64,000 nt of DNA from Paramylibacter ulvae (lineage in GTDB: Bacteria; Pseudomonadota; Alphaproteobacteria; Rhodobacterales; Rhodobacteraceae), in the NCBI RefSeq assembly GCF_014652655.1, contig NZ_BMZF01000001.1, forward strand, positions 1 through 64,000. Reading direction: 5' to 3'. The notes below the pieces were generated by a model. It was not told the DNA's origin, did not search any database, and saw nothing but the letters and a program-made list of their open reading frames with translations. Both the position numbers and the translations under genes were made by a program. Every line of letters begins with the position of its first letter. Within the stretch, counting starts at the first letter, position 1. Positions 55,409 to 64,000 of this stretch are shown in pieces.

Positions 55409-57535
55409 TTAGAGCCCACAGCGACGGGCGAATTTAGGTTTCGATTTACGCGCGCCCAATCCCTCGAGTGAGATTTTAAGCCCGAATTCGCGCGTTAGCT
55501 TACCAAGGGCTTCGTTTTGAAGCGAGACCGAAAAGGCTATTTTTGCACATTCATTTTCATATTCCACGCCCAAAGTACGTTCGGTTGCATCATTTGCCTC
55601 GAGATCATGGCGCCATTCGGCATTGAACAACCAATTTTGATTGGCTTGATACCGAGCATCCAGCGCGATTTCGTGCTGGCGATCATTTTCGTCCAATACC
55701 ACCTGTTCATCAAGCCAGACATATGACGCATCCAAATCCAGCTTTTTATAAGTTGTGGAAAACCGCGTTTCGTTTTTGGAAACCTTGCCCCGTCCATCGA
55801 ATAATGCGCGGCTGGACAGGCTGAATTGATTTGGAAAGCGAAGGTTAAACGCGCCAACATAATCGGATACGATACCATCTAGCCCCGCTGATACGCTGTC
55901 TGGAAATTGGTTTAAATCACGCTGGCGAAACACCCGCCCGACAGTGACACCCAATTCCCAGCCGCGCGGATCATAACGCAGATAATTCACCCCGACATTT
56001 AACCGCAAACCACGTTCGGATTCGTCAAATCCTTGAAACCGATCAGTGGAAAACAGATTGTTTTCGGAAAATTCTGCCTGTGGGGAATCTTCGTTCGGGC
56101 TGTCGAATGCGCGATCCGGTGACCAGACAAGCTGTGCAATGGGTTCGATCACATGAATGGCGTTGCCAACGGTTTTGGATAATGGATAGCGTAATTCAAC
56201 CGCGGCGGTTGGGGTGAAATTGGTGTAATGGCGTTCGGGGTATTCGGTGGAGTTTGACACCAGATATGTGTTGCCCTCGACCTTGGTTTCGGCATTTAAC
56301 AATAATCCATTGTTGAATTGCCAGTTGTTATACCAATCAAGCTGTCCGCCAACACGTGCAACGCGGCTCCCGTCTGTGCGGATCAATGAAACGGTTTGTG
56401 CGGTATAGCCAAACCGCCCTGGCAGTGCATCAAAATCAAGGTTTTTGCGATAATATACTTGTGGGAAAACCAATGGAATTTCTTCGTCAACTTCATCTGC
56501 GCGCAGGCTTTGGGTGAAGGATGCGCCAAGCGAGAAAAAGCTGTCATCCGTGGTTTTTTCCAGAGTGATGAAATTGAACAATCGGTCATCGTCGTTAAAA
56601 TCATATTGATCCAGAAATGTATTATCCGATGATAGATCCAGTTTAAACGCTAATTGGTAATCACGGCGTAAATTGAAATCGCCCGTTACGGTGGCAAAGC
56701 TGCGAAACCGTGTATCGCTGAGCGGATCTGCCAATGCGATTGCCCCGTTCGCGGTGATTTGTCCATTAACAAAACGATGGCGATATTCGCCCTCTACGAC
56801 AAAGCTTTCAGCGGAGGCAATGGACGGCGTTATGGTGGCATCGCGGTGATCATCAATCGCAATATAATACGGTAAATCAACGCGATAACCCAGATTGGAT
56901 GAATGGCGAAATGATGGGATTAAAAAACCCGTTGCACGCGAAACGGTTGGGTCTGGGGTGCTTAAATACGGCAGGTATAACACTGGCACACCCAGCAAGC
57001 GCAGGCTTGGGTTTTCAAAGTGAATGCGGCGTTCCTGTTCATCGTGCACCACGCGTTTTGACCTGATTTGCCAAAACGGAACCTTGTTATCGTAACAGAT
57101 ATTACAGGTGGACGCGACAACCTGTTGCATCACCTTGTATCGGCCTTGGCTACGTGAAAAATCCGATGCGGCCATCTGGAATTGATCGTTGATCAAAATT
57201 TGCGCGCCTGTGATCAACCCGCGTGTGGCCTTATCATCCAATGTCGCGGATGTGCCCGTGACCACGGTGCCATCATCAGACACCAATTCAAATGCGGCAG
57301 GCAGGGTCAATTCGCCCGTCGCTTGGTTATAAATGACGCGATCTGTGGTCAGAACCTGATCGTTGTAAATGACGCGCACATTGCCCGTGGCGATCAATGA
57401 TTTGGCATCGGGATCATATGAAATTTGATCAGCAAACAACCCAACGCCTGCGGGTGCGGTTTGCGCATGTGAAACCACACTGGCCGACAAAAACAAGGAC
57501 AGGGCCGCAAATGCTATGTTCTGAAACCGTTTCAA
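55409..57535 (-). CDS. lptD: LPS-assembly outer-membrane protein LptD
   Basis: LptD of 708 aa, inserts LPS in the outer membrane with LptE. Signal peptide (about 1-24), N-terminal OstA/LptA-like domain (GLFADQISYDPDAKSLIATGNVRVIYNDQVLTTDRVIYN), STCNICYDNKVPFWQIRSKR and a long C-terminal beta barrel ending in CGL. Between lptG and surA, as usual. Confidence 0.94.
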   Translation of the reverse strand: MKRFQNIAFAALSLFLSASVVSHAQTAPAGVGLFADQISYDPDAKSLIATGNVRVIYNDQVLTTDRVIYNQATGELTLPAAFELVSDDGTVVTGTSATLDDKATRGLITGAQILINDQFQMAASDFSRSQGRYKVMQQVVASTCNICYDNKVPFWQIRSKRVVHDEQERRIHFENPSLRLLGVPVLYLPYLSTPDPTVSRATGFLIPSFRHSSNLGYRVDLPYYIAIDDHRDATITPSIASAESFVVEGEYRHRFVNGQITANGAIALADPLSDTRFRSFATVTGDFNLRRDYQLAFKLDLSSDNTFLDQYDFNDDDRLFNFITLEKTTDDSFFSLGASFTQSLRADEVDEEIPLVFPQVYYRKNLDFDALPGRFGYTAQTVSLIRTDGSRVARVGGQLDWYNNWQFNNGLLLNAETKVEGNTYLVSNSTEYPERHYTNFTPTAAVELRYPLSKTVGNAIHVIEPIAQLVWSPDRAFDSPNEDSPQAEFSENNLFSTDRFQGFDESERGLRLNVGVNYLRYDPRGWELGVTVGRVFRQRDLNQFPDSVSAGLDGIVSDYVGAFNLRFPNQFSLSSRALFDGRGKVSKNETRFSTTYKKLDLDASYVWLDEQVVLDENDRQHEIALDARYQANQNWLFNAEWRHDLEANDATERTLGVEYENECAKIAFSVSLQNEALGKLTREFGLKISLEGLGARKSKPKFARRCGL

Positions 57536-57541
57536 ATCACG

Positions 57542-58627
57542 TTACCCATCTTCCAAATGCAAAAACATCGCCAAGGCCATCAGACAGGCCGCAAGGGCAG
57601 GGAACCAAGCCGCCATCACAACGGCAACCTGTCCTGCTTCGCCCAAGGTTTTTGCAAAATTCTGCAAGAAGTAAAGCGAAAAACCAAAGCTCAGCGCATA
57701 GAGCATCGCCAAGCCCAAATTACCCATACGCGCATTTTTCAACGTAAACACGGTGCCAATCACAAACATTGCCAAAAATAGTAACGGCCGTGCCAACGAC
57801 ATTTGAAATTGCATGCGATATTTTAGGGATGAAAACCCTGCGTCCTCTATCTGTTTGGCAAAACTGGGCAGCGCCCAAATCGCAATAGTTTCGGGGGCAG
57901 GGAAGCCTTCTAAAATTTGCGCAGGCGTGATGGTGGTGGGAAAACGTTTGATCGCAGGCGTTTGTGCCGTGTTTTCAGGATTTCCAGATTGCACATCCCA
58001 CTGTTTTACGTCCGTCAAAACCAATTCCTCGTCATTCAAAAACGCAACGGTGGCGAAATAACGGTCCACGGCCATGCCCGTTTCATCAAAATCCATTAAT
58101 GTAACATCGCGCAGGATTTTCCCGTTATCATTTGCCGCCGCTGCCTGAACAATCATATTGCCCTTTTGTGATTTCTGGCGGAGCCAAAACCCCGTGTCAT
58201 TCACCGCAACGGTCTGGGTTTTATTGGCATTGCGCAATGTGTTTCGTTTTTCCAGCATTTCATTGGCGAAAGGTTCGAAAAACAAAATGCTGCAAACGCC
58301 CAAAGAGACCGCCAGTAATGCTGTTAAAGCCAAAGATTTCAGCGCAGACATGCCAACGGCGCGTGATACAACAAACTCATTTGATCGCGCCATGCTGACG
58401 CTAAATGATATGCTGGCAAGCATGACGATGATTGGCAATGCTTGGCTGATTAACGATGATACGTTCAACCCGGCCAGTTGAAATGCACGCGTGGTGGCGT
58501 TTTCGCTACTGCCTAGTCGGCTGACGTTTTCCAACAGATCTGCCAAAAACATCAACGCGGCAACGATTAAAAACACACGGATAAATGCAATAATATAGCG
58601 TTGCGCAAAATAGAGCCCCAGCATCAT
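57542..58627 (-). CDS. lptG: LPS export permease LptG
   Basis: YjgP/YjgQ family permease of 361 aa, six TM helices: three N-terminal, then a periplasmic beta-jellyroll domain (about 130-260) and three C-terminal helices (LARPLLFLAMFVIGTVFTL onward). With LptF and the LptB ATPase it extracts LPS from the inner membrane. Overlaps lptF by 4 nt. Confidence 0.93.
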   Translation of the reverse strand: MMLGLYFAQRYIIAFIRVFLIVAALMFLADLLENVSRLGSSENATTRAFQLAGLNVSSLISQALPIIVMLASISFSVSMARSNEFVVSRAVGMSALKSLALTALLAVSLGVCSILFFEPFANEMLEKRNTLRNANKTQTVAVNDTGFWLRQKSQKGNMIVQAAAANDNGKILRDVTLMDFDETGMAVDRYFATVAFLNDEELVLTDVKQWDVQSGNPENTAQTPAIKRFPTTITPAQILEGFPAPETIAIWALPSFAKQIEDAGFSSLKYRMQFQMSLARPLLFLAMFVIGTVFTLKNARMGNLGLAMLYALSFGFSLYFLQNFAKTLGEAGQVAVVMAAWFPALAACLMALAMFLHLEDG

Positions 58628-59763
58628 GGTGCCACCTGTCGCCGTGCGCCAAACATTTGTGCGCGGACTGATTTCAGATCATTGGACCCCAAAAACAACA
58701 ACACAATCAACACGATGACGGCCAATGCCACGGGGGCGTAGGATACGATCCAATGCGCACCATCTGATGATACCCATGATTGGCTGACACCGCGAAACGT
58801 ATCAATGGAAAACATCAACACGATGGACACAATGATACGAAGGATAAACCCTGATCGCGAGAATCCACCGACCAATAGCGTCGCCATGCCAATAACGGGT
58901 GTTAACAACGATAACAGTGGTTTGACAAATCGATCATGTAGGATCGCCACCGCACCCGCTTGGTTTTTTACATCCAATGTGCGTGCCTCGATGTAGTCAT
59001 ACAAATCGGAGGTGAACAATTCATCGGGGCGAGTAACACGCGTTTTAATTGCGGTTTCAAACTGGCTTAGATCGTATGAAAGTGATCCGAATTGTATCAC
59101 GTTAAGCGCCACATCATTCAGCGTGAAGTCTTGGATAGAACCGTTAAATAACAATAATTTGGTCGTGCCGTCCTGTGTCACGGCTTGGCCTTTTTGTGCG
59201 ACATGGGTGACGATCTTGTTTTTCGACACCTGTTCCGAAATCATGATATCACGCAGGGTCCCATCTGCACCTTTTTCACCAAAGAAAAACGTAAACCGCC
59301 CGTCATTACTGACAAATTCGCCCTCTTTGACGATTTGGGTCACGTATTGGCGCCCGATTTCTTCTTGGCGATCTGCAAGCCGTTTTGTGGCGAATGGCGC
59401 CAAATAATGTACGACCAATGACATCGTTAAACAGCATATCAACCCAAACATGAAATAGGGGAATGCAAGGCTTACAACCGAACGCCCTGCGTTCATCATT
59501 ACCACCAATTCCGCCTCTGAAAACAGTCGGTTCGTGACCATAACGGATGCGGCAAAACCCGCGATTGGGATTGCGGCCTCTATGGTTTTTGGCAATAAAT
59601 TGATCGCAAGTTCAACAAATATTGACGCAGGCTGCCCGTTTTCCACAACCACATCAACCAAACCCAACGCACGGTTCAACCATAACAATCCGATAAAGAC
59701 GATCATAAAAAATACAAACGGGCCAAACAGCTGTTTGAGGATGTATTGATCAAGCTGTTTCAA
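58624..59763 (-). CDS. lptF: LPS export permease LptF
   Basis: YjgP/YjgQ permease of 379 aa, first in lptF-lptG-lptD-surA-pdxA-rsmA. Starts DQYILKQLFGPFVFFMIVFIGLLWL with the family N-terminus; six TM helices and a central periplasmic domain (about 125-275, with NDGRFTFFFGEKGADGTL). Divergent from pepA, 135 bp apart, as in many proteobacteria. Confidence 0.93.
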   Translation of the reverse strand: MKQLDQYILKQLFGPFVFFMIVFIGLLWLNRALGLVDVVVENGQPASIFVELAINLLPKTIEAAIPIAGFAASVMVTNRLFSEAELVVMMNAGRSVVSLAFPYFMFGLICCLTMSLVVHYLAPFATKRLADRQEEIGRQYVTQIVKEGEFVSNDGRFTFFFGEKGADGTLRDIMISEQVSKNKIVTHVAQKGQAVTQDGTTKLLLFNGSIQDFTLNDVALNVIQFGSLSYDLSQFETAIKTRVTRPDELFTSDLYDYIEARTLDVKNQAGAVAILHDRFVKPLLSLLTPVIGMATLLVGGFSRSGFILRIIVSIVLMFSIDTFRGVSQSWVSSDGAHWIVSYAPVALAVIVLIVLLFLGSNDLKSVRAQMFGARRQVAP

Positions 59764-59898
59764 ATCGCTATCCCGTTGAAATGGTTCTGGTTATTTTTTC
59801 TAACTTAGTTTTGTAAAAAACAACAGAGCGGAGTGGTGAATTGCGCATAAACACGCTAAGTTTCCATCAAAGTCAAACACGCTATCGGAGTATTTTAA

Positions 59899-61401
59899 AT
59901 GAGCGCCCCAATTACACCAAAGTTTATCGATGTTGATCTGGAGAAATTCGGCGAAATTAGAGGCAAAATCGCCATCGCATTGCCCCCATCAGGCAGCATG
60001 GACAGCGCCGCACGCCGCGTTAACAAATTGACCAAGGGCGTAGTAAAAGCATTCGTTGAATCATCCCGCTTTGAAGAGATGAAACTGGGCGAATTTATCG
60101 AAATCACCGCGCCACTGGGCATGCTAGTGGACAGCGTTTTGGTTTTGAAAATTGATCCACGCACCAAAGCAGAAGAATTGCGCAAAATCGGTGCCGATCT
60201 GGGTAAGGCCGTGGGAACTGAACCTGCGACATTGGCATTTTTAAAACCATTTAAAGTGGCCGAATTGGTATTTGGATTCACGTTGCGTCGCTATGAATTT
60301 AAAGATCATAAAACCGATAAGGAAAAAGGTTTTGGTGATGTGACGGTCATGTCTGACAAATTTGAATCGATTGCTGCCGATTACACGGATTTGGCCGCGG
60401 TGGCCGAAGGCGTGTTTTTCACCCGCGATCTTGTGAATGAACCTGCCAACGTGTTGACCACCACCGAATTTGCCAACCGTTTGATCGATCTGGAAAAACT
60501 GGGCGTTAAGGTCAAGGTTTTGGAAGAAAAGGACATGGAAAAGCTGGGCATGGGATCATTGCTCGGTGTGGGGCAAGGTTCGACCAGCCCATCGAAAATC
60601 GTGATCATGGAATGGAATGGTGGCGGCAAAGAAAAACCATTCGCCTTTGTGGGTAAGGGCGTAGTGTTTGATACGGGCGGCATTTCATTGAAACCAGCGG
60701 GTGGCATGGAAGACATGACAATGGACATGGGTGGTGCTGGTGTTGTTGCGGGTGCGATGAAAACACTGGCATTGCGCAAGGCCAAGGCGAATGTTGTTGG
60801 TCTGGTTGGTTTGGTTGAAAATATGCCTGACGCGTTGGCACAGCGTCCAGGTGATGTTGTGAAATCCATGAAAGGTGACACAATTGAGGTGATCAATACT
60901 GATGCCGAGGGTCGATTGGTTTTGGCTGATGTTCTTTGGTATGCGCAAAAAACGTATAAACCAACGGGTGTGATAAACCTTGCCACTTTGACGGGTGCAA
61001 TCATTATCGGGTTGGGCCATGAAAACGCAGGTGTGTTTTCCAACAATGACGTGTTGGCAGAGAATTTCTTAAAATCCGCAAGTGCGGAGGCCGAAGGCGC
61101 ATGGCGTATGCCGCTGGGTGCGGGGTATGATAAATTGATTGAATCACGCATTGCGGACATCAAAAATGTTGGTGGTCGTGCGGCAGGTTCCATTACAGCG
61201 GCGCAATTCTTGCAACGATTCATCGAACCAGACATGCCATGGATCCATTTGGATATCGCAGGTGTCGCATCGGTGAAAACCGAAACCGATTTTGCACCAA
61301 AAGGTGCAACAGGGTGGGGTGTGCGCGCATTGAACCGTTTGATCGCGGATAAATACGAGGCAAAACCCGCCAAAACAGAAACGCCCGCCAAACCAGTGTA
61401 A
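59899..61401 (+). CDS. pepA: Leucyl aminopeptidase, M17
   Basis: Cytosol aminopeptidase of 500 aa, M17 family with two metal ions. Seen: FVGKGVVFDTGGISLKPAGGMEDMTMDMGGAG and the signature NTDAEGRLVLADVL. N-terminal Macro-like domain about 1-170. Its stop overlaps the holC start by 1 base. Divergent from lptF. Confidence 0.96.
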   Translation: MSAPITPKFIDVDLEKFGEIRGKIAIALPPSGSMDSAARRVNKLTKGVVKAFVESSRFEEMKLGEFIEITAPLGMLVDSVLVLKIDPRTKAEELRKIGADLGKAVGTEPATLAFLKPFKVAELVFGFTLRRYEFKDHKTDKEKGFGDVTVMSDKFESIAADYTDLAAVAEGVFFTRDLVNEPANVLTTTEFANRLIDLEKLGVKVKVLEEKDMEKLGMGSLLGVGQGSTSPSKIVIMEWNGGGKEKPFAFVGKGVVFDTGGISLKPAGGMEDMTMDMGGAGVVAGAMKTLALRKAKANVVGLVGLVENMPDALAQRPGDVVKSMKGDTIEVINTDAEGRLVLADVLWYAQKTYKPTGVINLATLTGAIIIGLGHENAGVFSNNDVLAENFLKSASAEAEGAWRMPLGAGYDKLIESRIADIKNVGGRAAGSITAAQFLQRFIEPDMPWIHLDIAGVASVKTETDFAPKGATGWGVRALNRLIADKYEAKPAKTETPAKPV

Positions 61402-61865
61402 TGAGCGAAATCTTTTTCTATCATTTAACGCATAGCCCACTTGAACAAACCTTGCCCGAATTATTGGGCAAGTGTTTGTCACGCAACTGGCATGTAATTG
61501 TGCGCGGTACTGATACCAAACGCATGGTTTGGCTTGATGAAAAACTGTGGGGTGGAACGCCCGACAGCTTTTTACCCCACGGATTCATGACGGGCGCCAA
61601 CGATGGGCATCAACCCGTATTGCTGACCGAGGCAAAAGCAAATGTGAATAACGCACAGGTGTTAATGCTGGTCGATGGCGCAACCGCGACAGCAGATGAA
61701 ATCAAAGAATACGAGCGTACATGTTTGTTGTTTGATGGCAATAACCCCGTCGCATTGGACGCGGCGCGGGGGGATTGGAAACGCCTGACAGCGGCGGGGA
61801 TCGCCGCACAATATTGGTCACAGGCCGATGGCCGTTGGGCACAAAAGGCCAAATCGGGCGGCTAA
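61401..61865 (+). CDS. holC: DNA polymerase III subunit chi
   Basis: HolC of 154 aa. Starts MSEIFFYHLTHSPLEQTLPELLGKCLSRNWHVIVRG, with RMVWLDEKLWGGTPDSFLPHGF typical of chi. Links the clamp loader to SSB. Coupled to pepA by one-base overlap, the usual neighbour. Confidence 0.93.
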   Translation: MSEIFFYHLTHSPLEQTLPELLGKCLSRNWHVIVRGTDTKRMVWLDEKLWGGTPDSFLPHGFMTGANDGHQPVLLTEAKANVNNAQVLMLVDGATATADEIKEYERTCLLFDGNNPVALDAARGDWKRLTAAGIAAQYWSQADGRWAQKAKSGG

Positions 61866-62023
61866 TTGGGCGCACCTCGAACGATTTTAGGCTATTGAAT
61901 TTGAATACTATTCTTATTTGAAGGTGCATTTTTTGATAAAAAATCGTCGGAACTCCTCTGGCTCTGCGTTCTAACTCTAAGAACAACGAAGAAACATATC
62001 GAGCAGCCCAACGAGGAAAAAAC

Positions 62024-62365
62024 ATGTCTAAACTATTTCGTACAGCCGTAATCAGCCTGATGGTTGCCACAGTGGCCATTCCTGCATCCGCCGCGAATTC
62101 GGACAAGCGTCATCACAAGAATGTTGTGGTTCAAAAACAGGTCACTGTTGTGGAAAAAACCACGACCCATAAGAAAGTGGTCAAACAAAAACAGCATAAA
62201 CACGCCGTTGGAAAACGCGTTCAAAAACAAAACGTGACTGTGATCAAGGATTGGCAACGCCGCGGGTTGCGTAGACCGGCCGCCAATGAGGTTTACGTTG
62301 TTGATGGCAACGATATCTATCTGGCCGCGGCGGCAACAATGTTGATCAAGGCATTAATCGATTAG
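62024..62365 (+). CDS. Periplasmic RcnB-like basic protein
   Basis: Exported protein of 113 aa: signal peptide MSKLFRTAVISLMVATVAIPASA (about 1-23), a Lys/His-rich middle (DKRHHKNVVVQKQ, KVVKQKQHKHAVGKR) and a C-terminal DWQRRGLRRPAANEVYVVDGNDIYLAAAATMLIKAL, matching the RcnB family C-terminal region. RcnB helps nickel/cobalt homeostasis in E. coli; the role here is unknown. Histidines may bind metal. Confidence 0.8.
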   Translation: MSKLFRTAVISLMVATVAIPASAANSDKRHHKNVVVQKQVTVVEKTTTHKKVVKQKQHKHAVGKRVQKQNVTVIKDWQRRGLRRPAANEVYVVDGNDIYLAAAATMLIKALID

Positions 62366-62377
62366 CAAAAAGTCGCG

Positions 62378-62554
62378 CTAGCCAAAGAATTTATAAACGA
62401 GCGCCACACCCAGAAATATCATCACCCAGATACCAGCCTGTTTAATGTGTTTGGACATATCACCGCGGTTTTCACGCATGAAATACCCGCCGAAAAACAG
62501 CATCATCGCGAGATAGGCGAGCAGATAAATAATATTTGCACTTTCGCCTTCCAT
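62378..62554 (-). CDS. Tiny two-helix membrane protein coupled to marC
   Basis: Protein of 58 aa (MEGESANIIY...VYKFFG) with two hydrophobic helices (IIYLLAYLAMMLFFGGYF and GIWVMIFLGVALVYKFF) around a polar RENRGDMSKHIKQ. The order resembles the membrane anchor at the N-terminus of TIGR02281-type aspartic proteases, but no protease domain follows. Its ATG overlaps the marC stop by one base (TAATG), so it is translationally coupled. Function unknown. Confidence 0.7.
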   Translation of the reverse strand: MEGESANIIYLLAYLAMMLFFGGYFMRENRGDMSKHIKQAGIWVMIFLGVALVYKFFG

Positions 62555-63168
62555 TATCCAAACACTCCTAATCCGCGCATGCCGTCAATGATAAATTGAA
62601 TGGCCAATGCAGCCAATAACATGCCGAGCAGACGGGTAATCACATTGATGCCTGTTTGACCTAACATTTTTTCAAATAGGTTGGAAAAGTAAAACAAAAC
62701 ATAGGCGATGATGATCACGCTAAAGGTTGCGGCCAATACAATGGCTGTGGTTTGCCATGCGTTTACGCTATCGCCTGTCATCAAAATGATGGTGGTGATT
62801 GCACCTGGACCCGCGATCAAGGGGGTTGCCAAAGGAAACACAGATGGATCATCGTGATCCTCTTGTTCGGCATCTTCTTCGCGCCGTTTGGAACGTTTGT
62901 TAAACAACATTTCAACCGCGGTCAGAAACAATAACATCCCACCCGCAATGCGAAACGCAGGGAATCCGATGCCGATGAATGACAACAACGCATCCCCCGC
63001 AAAGGCAAATACCGTAAGCAACACCGCGCCAATCAAGCTGGCGTTAAGGGCGACTTTACGGCGATACGATAACCCTTGGCCTTGGGTAAGCGCGATAAAT
63101 ATCGGCAACAGGCCGATGGGATCGATCACCACAAACAGTGTTGCAAAGACAGAAATATATAATTCCAT
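62554..63168 (-). CDS. MarC-family inner-membrane protein
   Basis: Six-helix membrane protein of 204 aa. Starts LYISVFATLFVVIDPIGLLPIFIALTQG, then FPLATPLIAGPGAITTIILM, the MarC/UPF0056 signature. A cytosolic charged loop RSKRREEDAEQEDHDD lies mid-protein. No transport substrate is established for the family. It starts directly after the ABC-F gene and precedes the tiny membrane gene. Confidence 0.9.
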   Translation of the reverse strand: MELYISVFATLFVVIDPIGLLPIFIALTQGQGLSYRRKVALNASLIGAVLLTVFAFAGDALLSFIGIGFPAFRIAGGMLLFLTAVEMLFNKRSKRREEDAEQEDHDDPSVFPLATPLIAGPGAITTIILMTGDSVNAWQTTAIVLAATFSVIIIAYVLFYFSNLFEKMLGQTGINVITRLLGMLLAALAIQFIIDGMRGLGVFG

Positions 63169-64000
63169 TTAACTCTCTTTCGCCGCGTCCAACTTTACCG
63201 TGGCACGTTCCCATAAAATCTCTGCCTTTTTCAAGGCTTGTATGATTTCGGCGTGTTTTTTGGATAATTCTGCAATTTTGGCAGGATCATCGGATGCATA
63301 AAACGATGGATTGGCAAGGCGTCGTTCGATCTGCCCCTTCATTTCCTCTATTTTTGTCACACGCTCTTCGCATTTGGTGACATCCGCTTGCAACGGTTGC
63401 AGGTTCTTGCGTTTGACGATTGTCGCGGGCTTGGGGCCTTTGTCGGCCTTTTTCACCTTTTGCGTTTGGATTTTATCCTTGGCTTTTGCCGTGCCGCCGC
63501 GTTCGGCAAGTAACAGCTTTTTATAGGCTTCCATATCGTCATTAAACGGCAGAACCGTGCCATCCTTAACCAACCAGAGCTGATCGGCGATGGCGTTAAT
63601 CAGGTGTGGATCGTGGCTCACCAAAACAACCGCGCCTTCGTAACTGGCCAAGGCCAACGCCAATGCCTCGCGGCTTTCGATATCAAGGTGGTTTGTCGGT
63701 TCGTCCAAGATTACCAAATGCGGGGAATCAAGGGTGGCCAGTAACATCGACAATCGCGCCTTTTGCCCACCGGACAATTTACCGACCAATGTATCGGCCT
63801 GTTCGGGGCCAATTCCACCTGCGGCCAGTCGGGCGCGTTGTTTGGCCTGACCAGCGGTGGGGATTTCGCGTGCGATATGTTGCAACGGCGTTTCATCCAG
63901 ATGTAATTCATCCACCTGATGTTGCGCAAAATACCCAATTTTCAACTTGGATGAGCGGATCCAATCCCCACCCATTGGTTCAAGTTTGCTCGCTAACAGC
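63169..64000 (-). CDS. ABC-F family ATPase, 3' part (cut by window edge)
   Basis: Partial frame of 276 aa, open at the window end; residues ...LLASKLEPMGG continue before the first ATG at 63975, which is internal. Seen: KIGYFAQHQVDELHLDETP, signature KLSGGQKARLSM, Walker B LVILDEPTNHLD and a C-terminal coiled-coil (TKCEERVTKIEEMKGQIERRL). This is the second nucleotide-binding domain and C-terminal extension of an Uup/YheS-type ribosome-associated ABC-F protein. Confidence 0.92.
   Translation of the reverse strand, partial: LLASKLEPMGGDWIRSSKLKIGYFAQHQVDELHLDETPLQHIAREIPTAGQAKQRARLAAGGIGPEQADTLVGKLSGGQKARLSMLLATLDSPHLVILDEPTNHLDIESREALALALASYEGAVVLVSHDPHLINAIADQLWLVKDGTVLPFNDDMEAYKKLLLAERGGTAKAKDKIQTQKVKKADKGPKPATIVKRKNLQPLQADVTKCEERVTKIEEMKGQIERRLANPSFYASDDPAKIAELSKKHAEIIQALKKAEILWERATVKLDAAKES

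Noticed and set aside
60381-61424. 347-aa minus-strand open frame opposite pepA
   Set aside because: Antisense of a highly conserved M17 peptidase; long only because of codon bias.

Overview
The window comes from a chromosome of an alphaproteobacterium, most likely a marine Rhodobacterales (Roseobacter-type) of moderate GC content. The evidence is a circularly permuted two-piece tmRNA with the tag ANDNKAPMAVAA, a one-step ALA synthase (HemA), ThyX, a DUF4167 protein, an LdtR/PetP-type regulator, a monothiol glutaredoxin and BolA close to purL, and a cysG-DUF2849-cysI-cysH-DUF934-fpr sulfate assimilation run. No rRNA or tRNA gene, complete insertion sequence, CRISPR array or prophage was recognised.

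Layout. 0.1-9.1 kb: a tricarboxylate uptake and catabolism island. It has a TctE/TctD-like two-component system divergent from a TctC binding protein, a fused TctA-TctB permease, a PrpF-type isomerase, a D-2-hydroxyacid dehydrogenase and a TcuA-like tricarballylate dehydrogenase. A strong paired operator lies inside the cluster. 9.1-15 kb: small accessory redox/NTF2-fold genes with LysR and AraC regulators. 15.2-22.3 kb: grxD, bolA, an FAD monooxygenase, purL, an NADP oxidoreductase, and a LysR gene followed by a probable sRNA, then tusA. 22.3-25 kb: a membrane hydrolase-like protein coupled to a cytochrome P450. 25-29 kb: fumC, arsH/arsR and sspB. 29-32.5 kb: tmRNA, thyX, an AT-rich orphan membrane gene, a REP-like element, a HigBA pair with a broken toxin, and cspA. 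33.2-36.2 kb: a bufferin-type (MNIO/DUF692) RiPP cluster. 36.3-42.4 kb: assimilatory sulfate reduction with siroheme synthesis and a divergent Lrp regulator. 42.4-54 kb: housekeeping genes (aspartate aminotransferase, sdhE, ldtR, hemA, rodZ-like, ispG, prfA, prmC, DUF4167, rsmA, pdxA). 54-59.8 kb: the outer-membrane assembly block surA-lptD-lptG-lptF. 59.9-64 kb: pepA, holC, an RcnB-like protein, marC with a tiny coupled membrane protein, and the 3' part of an ABC-F ATPase cut by the window edge.

The most interesting items are the bufferin cluster, the LysR-linked candidate sRNA with an anti-Shine-Dalgarno segment, a 20-bp duplication of the tmRNA 3' end that looks like an attachment-site scar, the paired operator in the tricarboxylate cluster, and the nonsense-interrupted HigB toxin. 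Gene functions are family-level readings made by eye; no database search was run.
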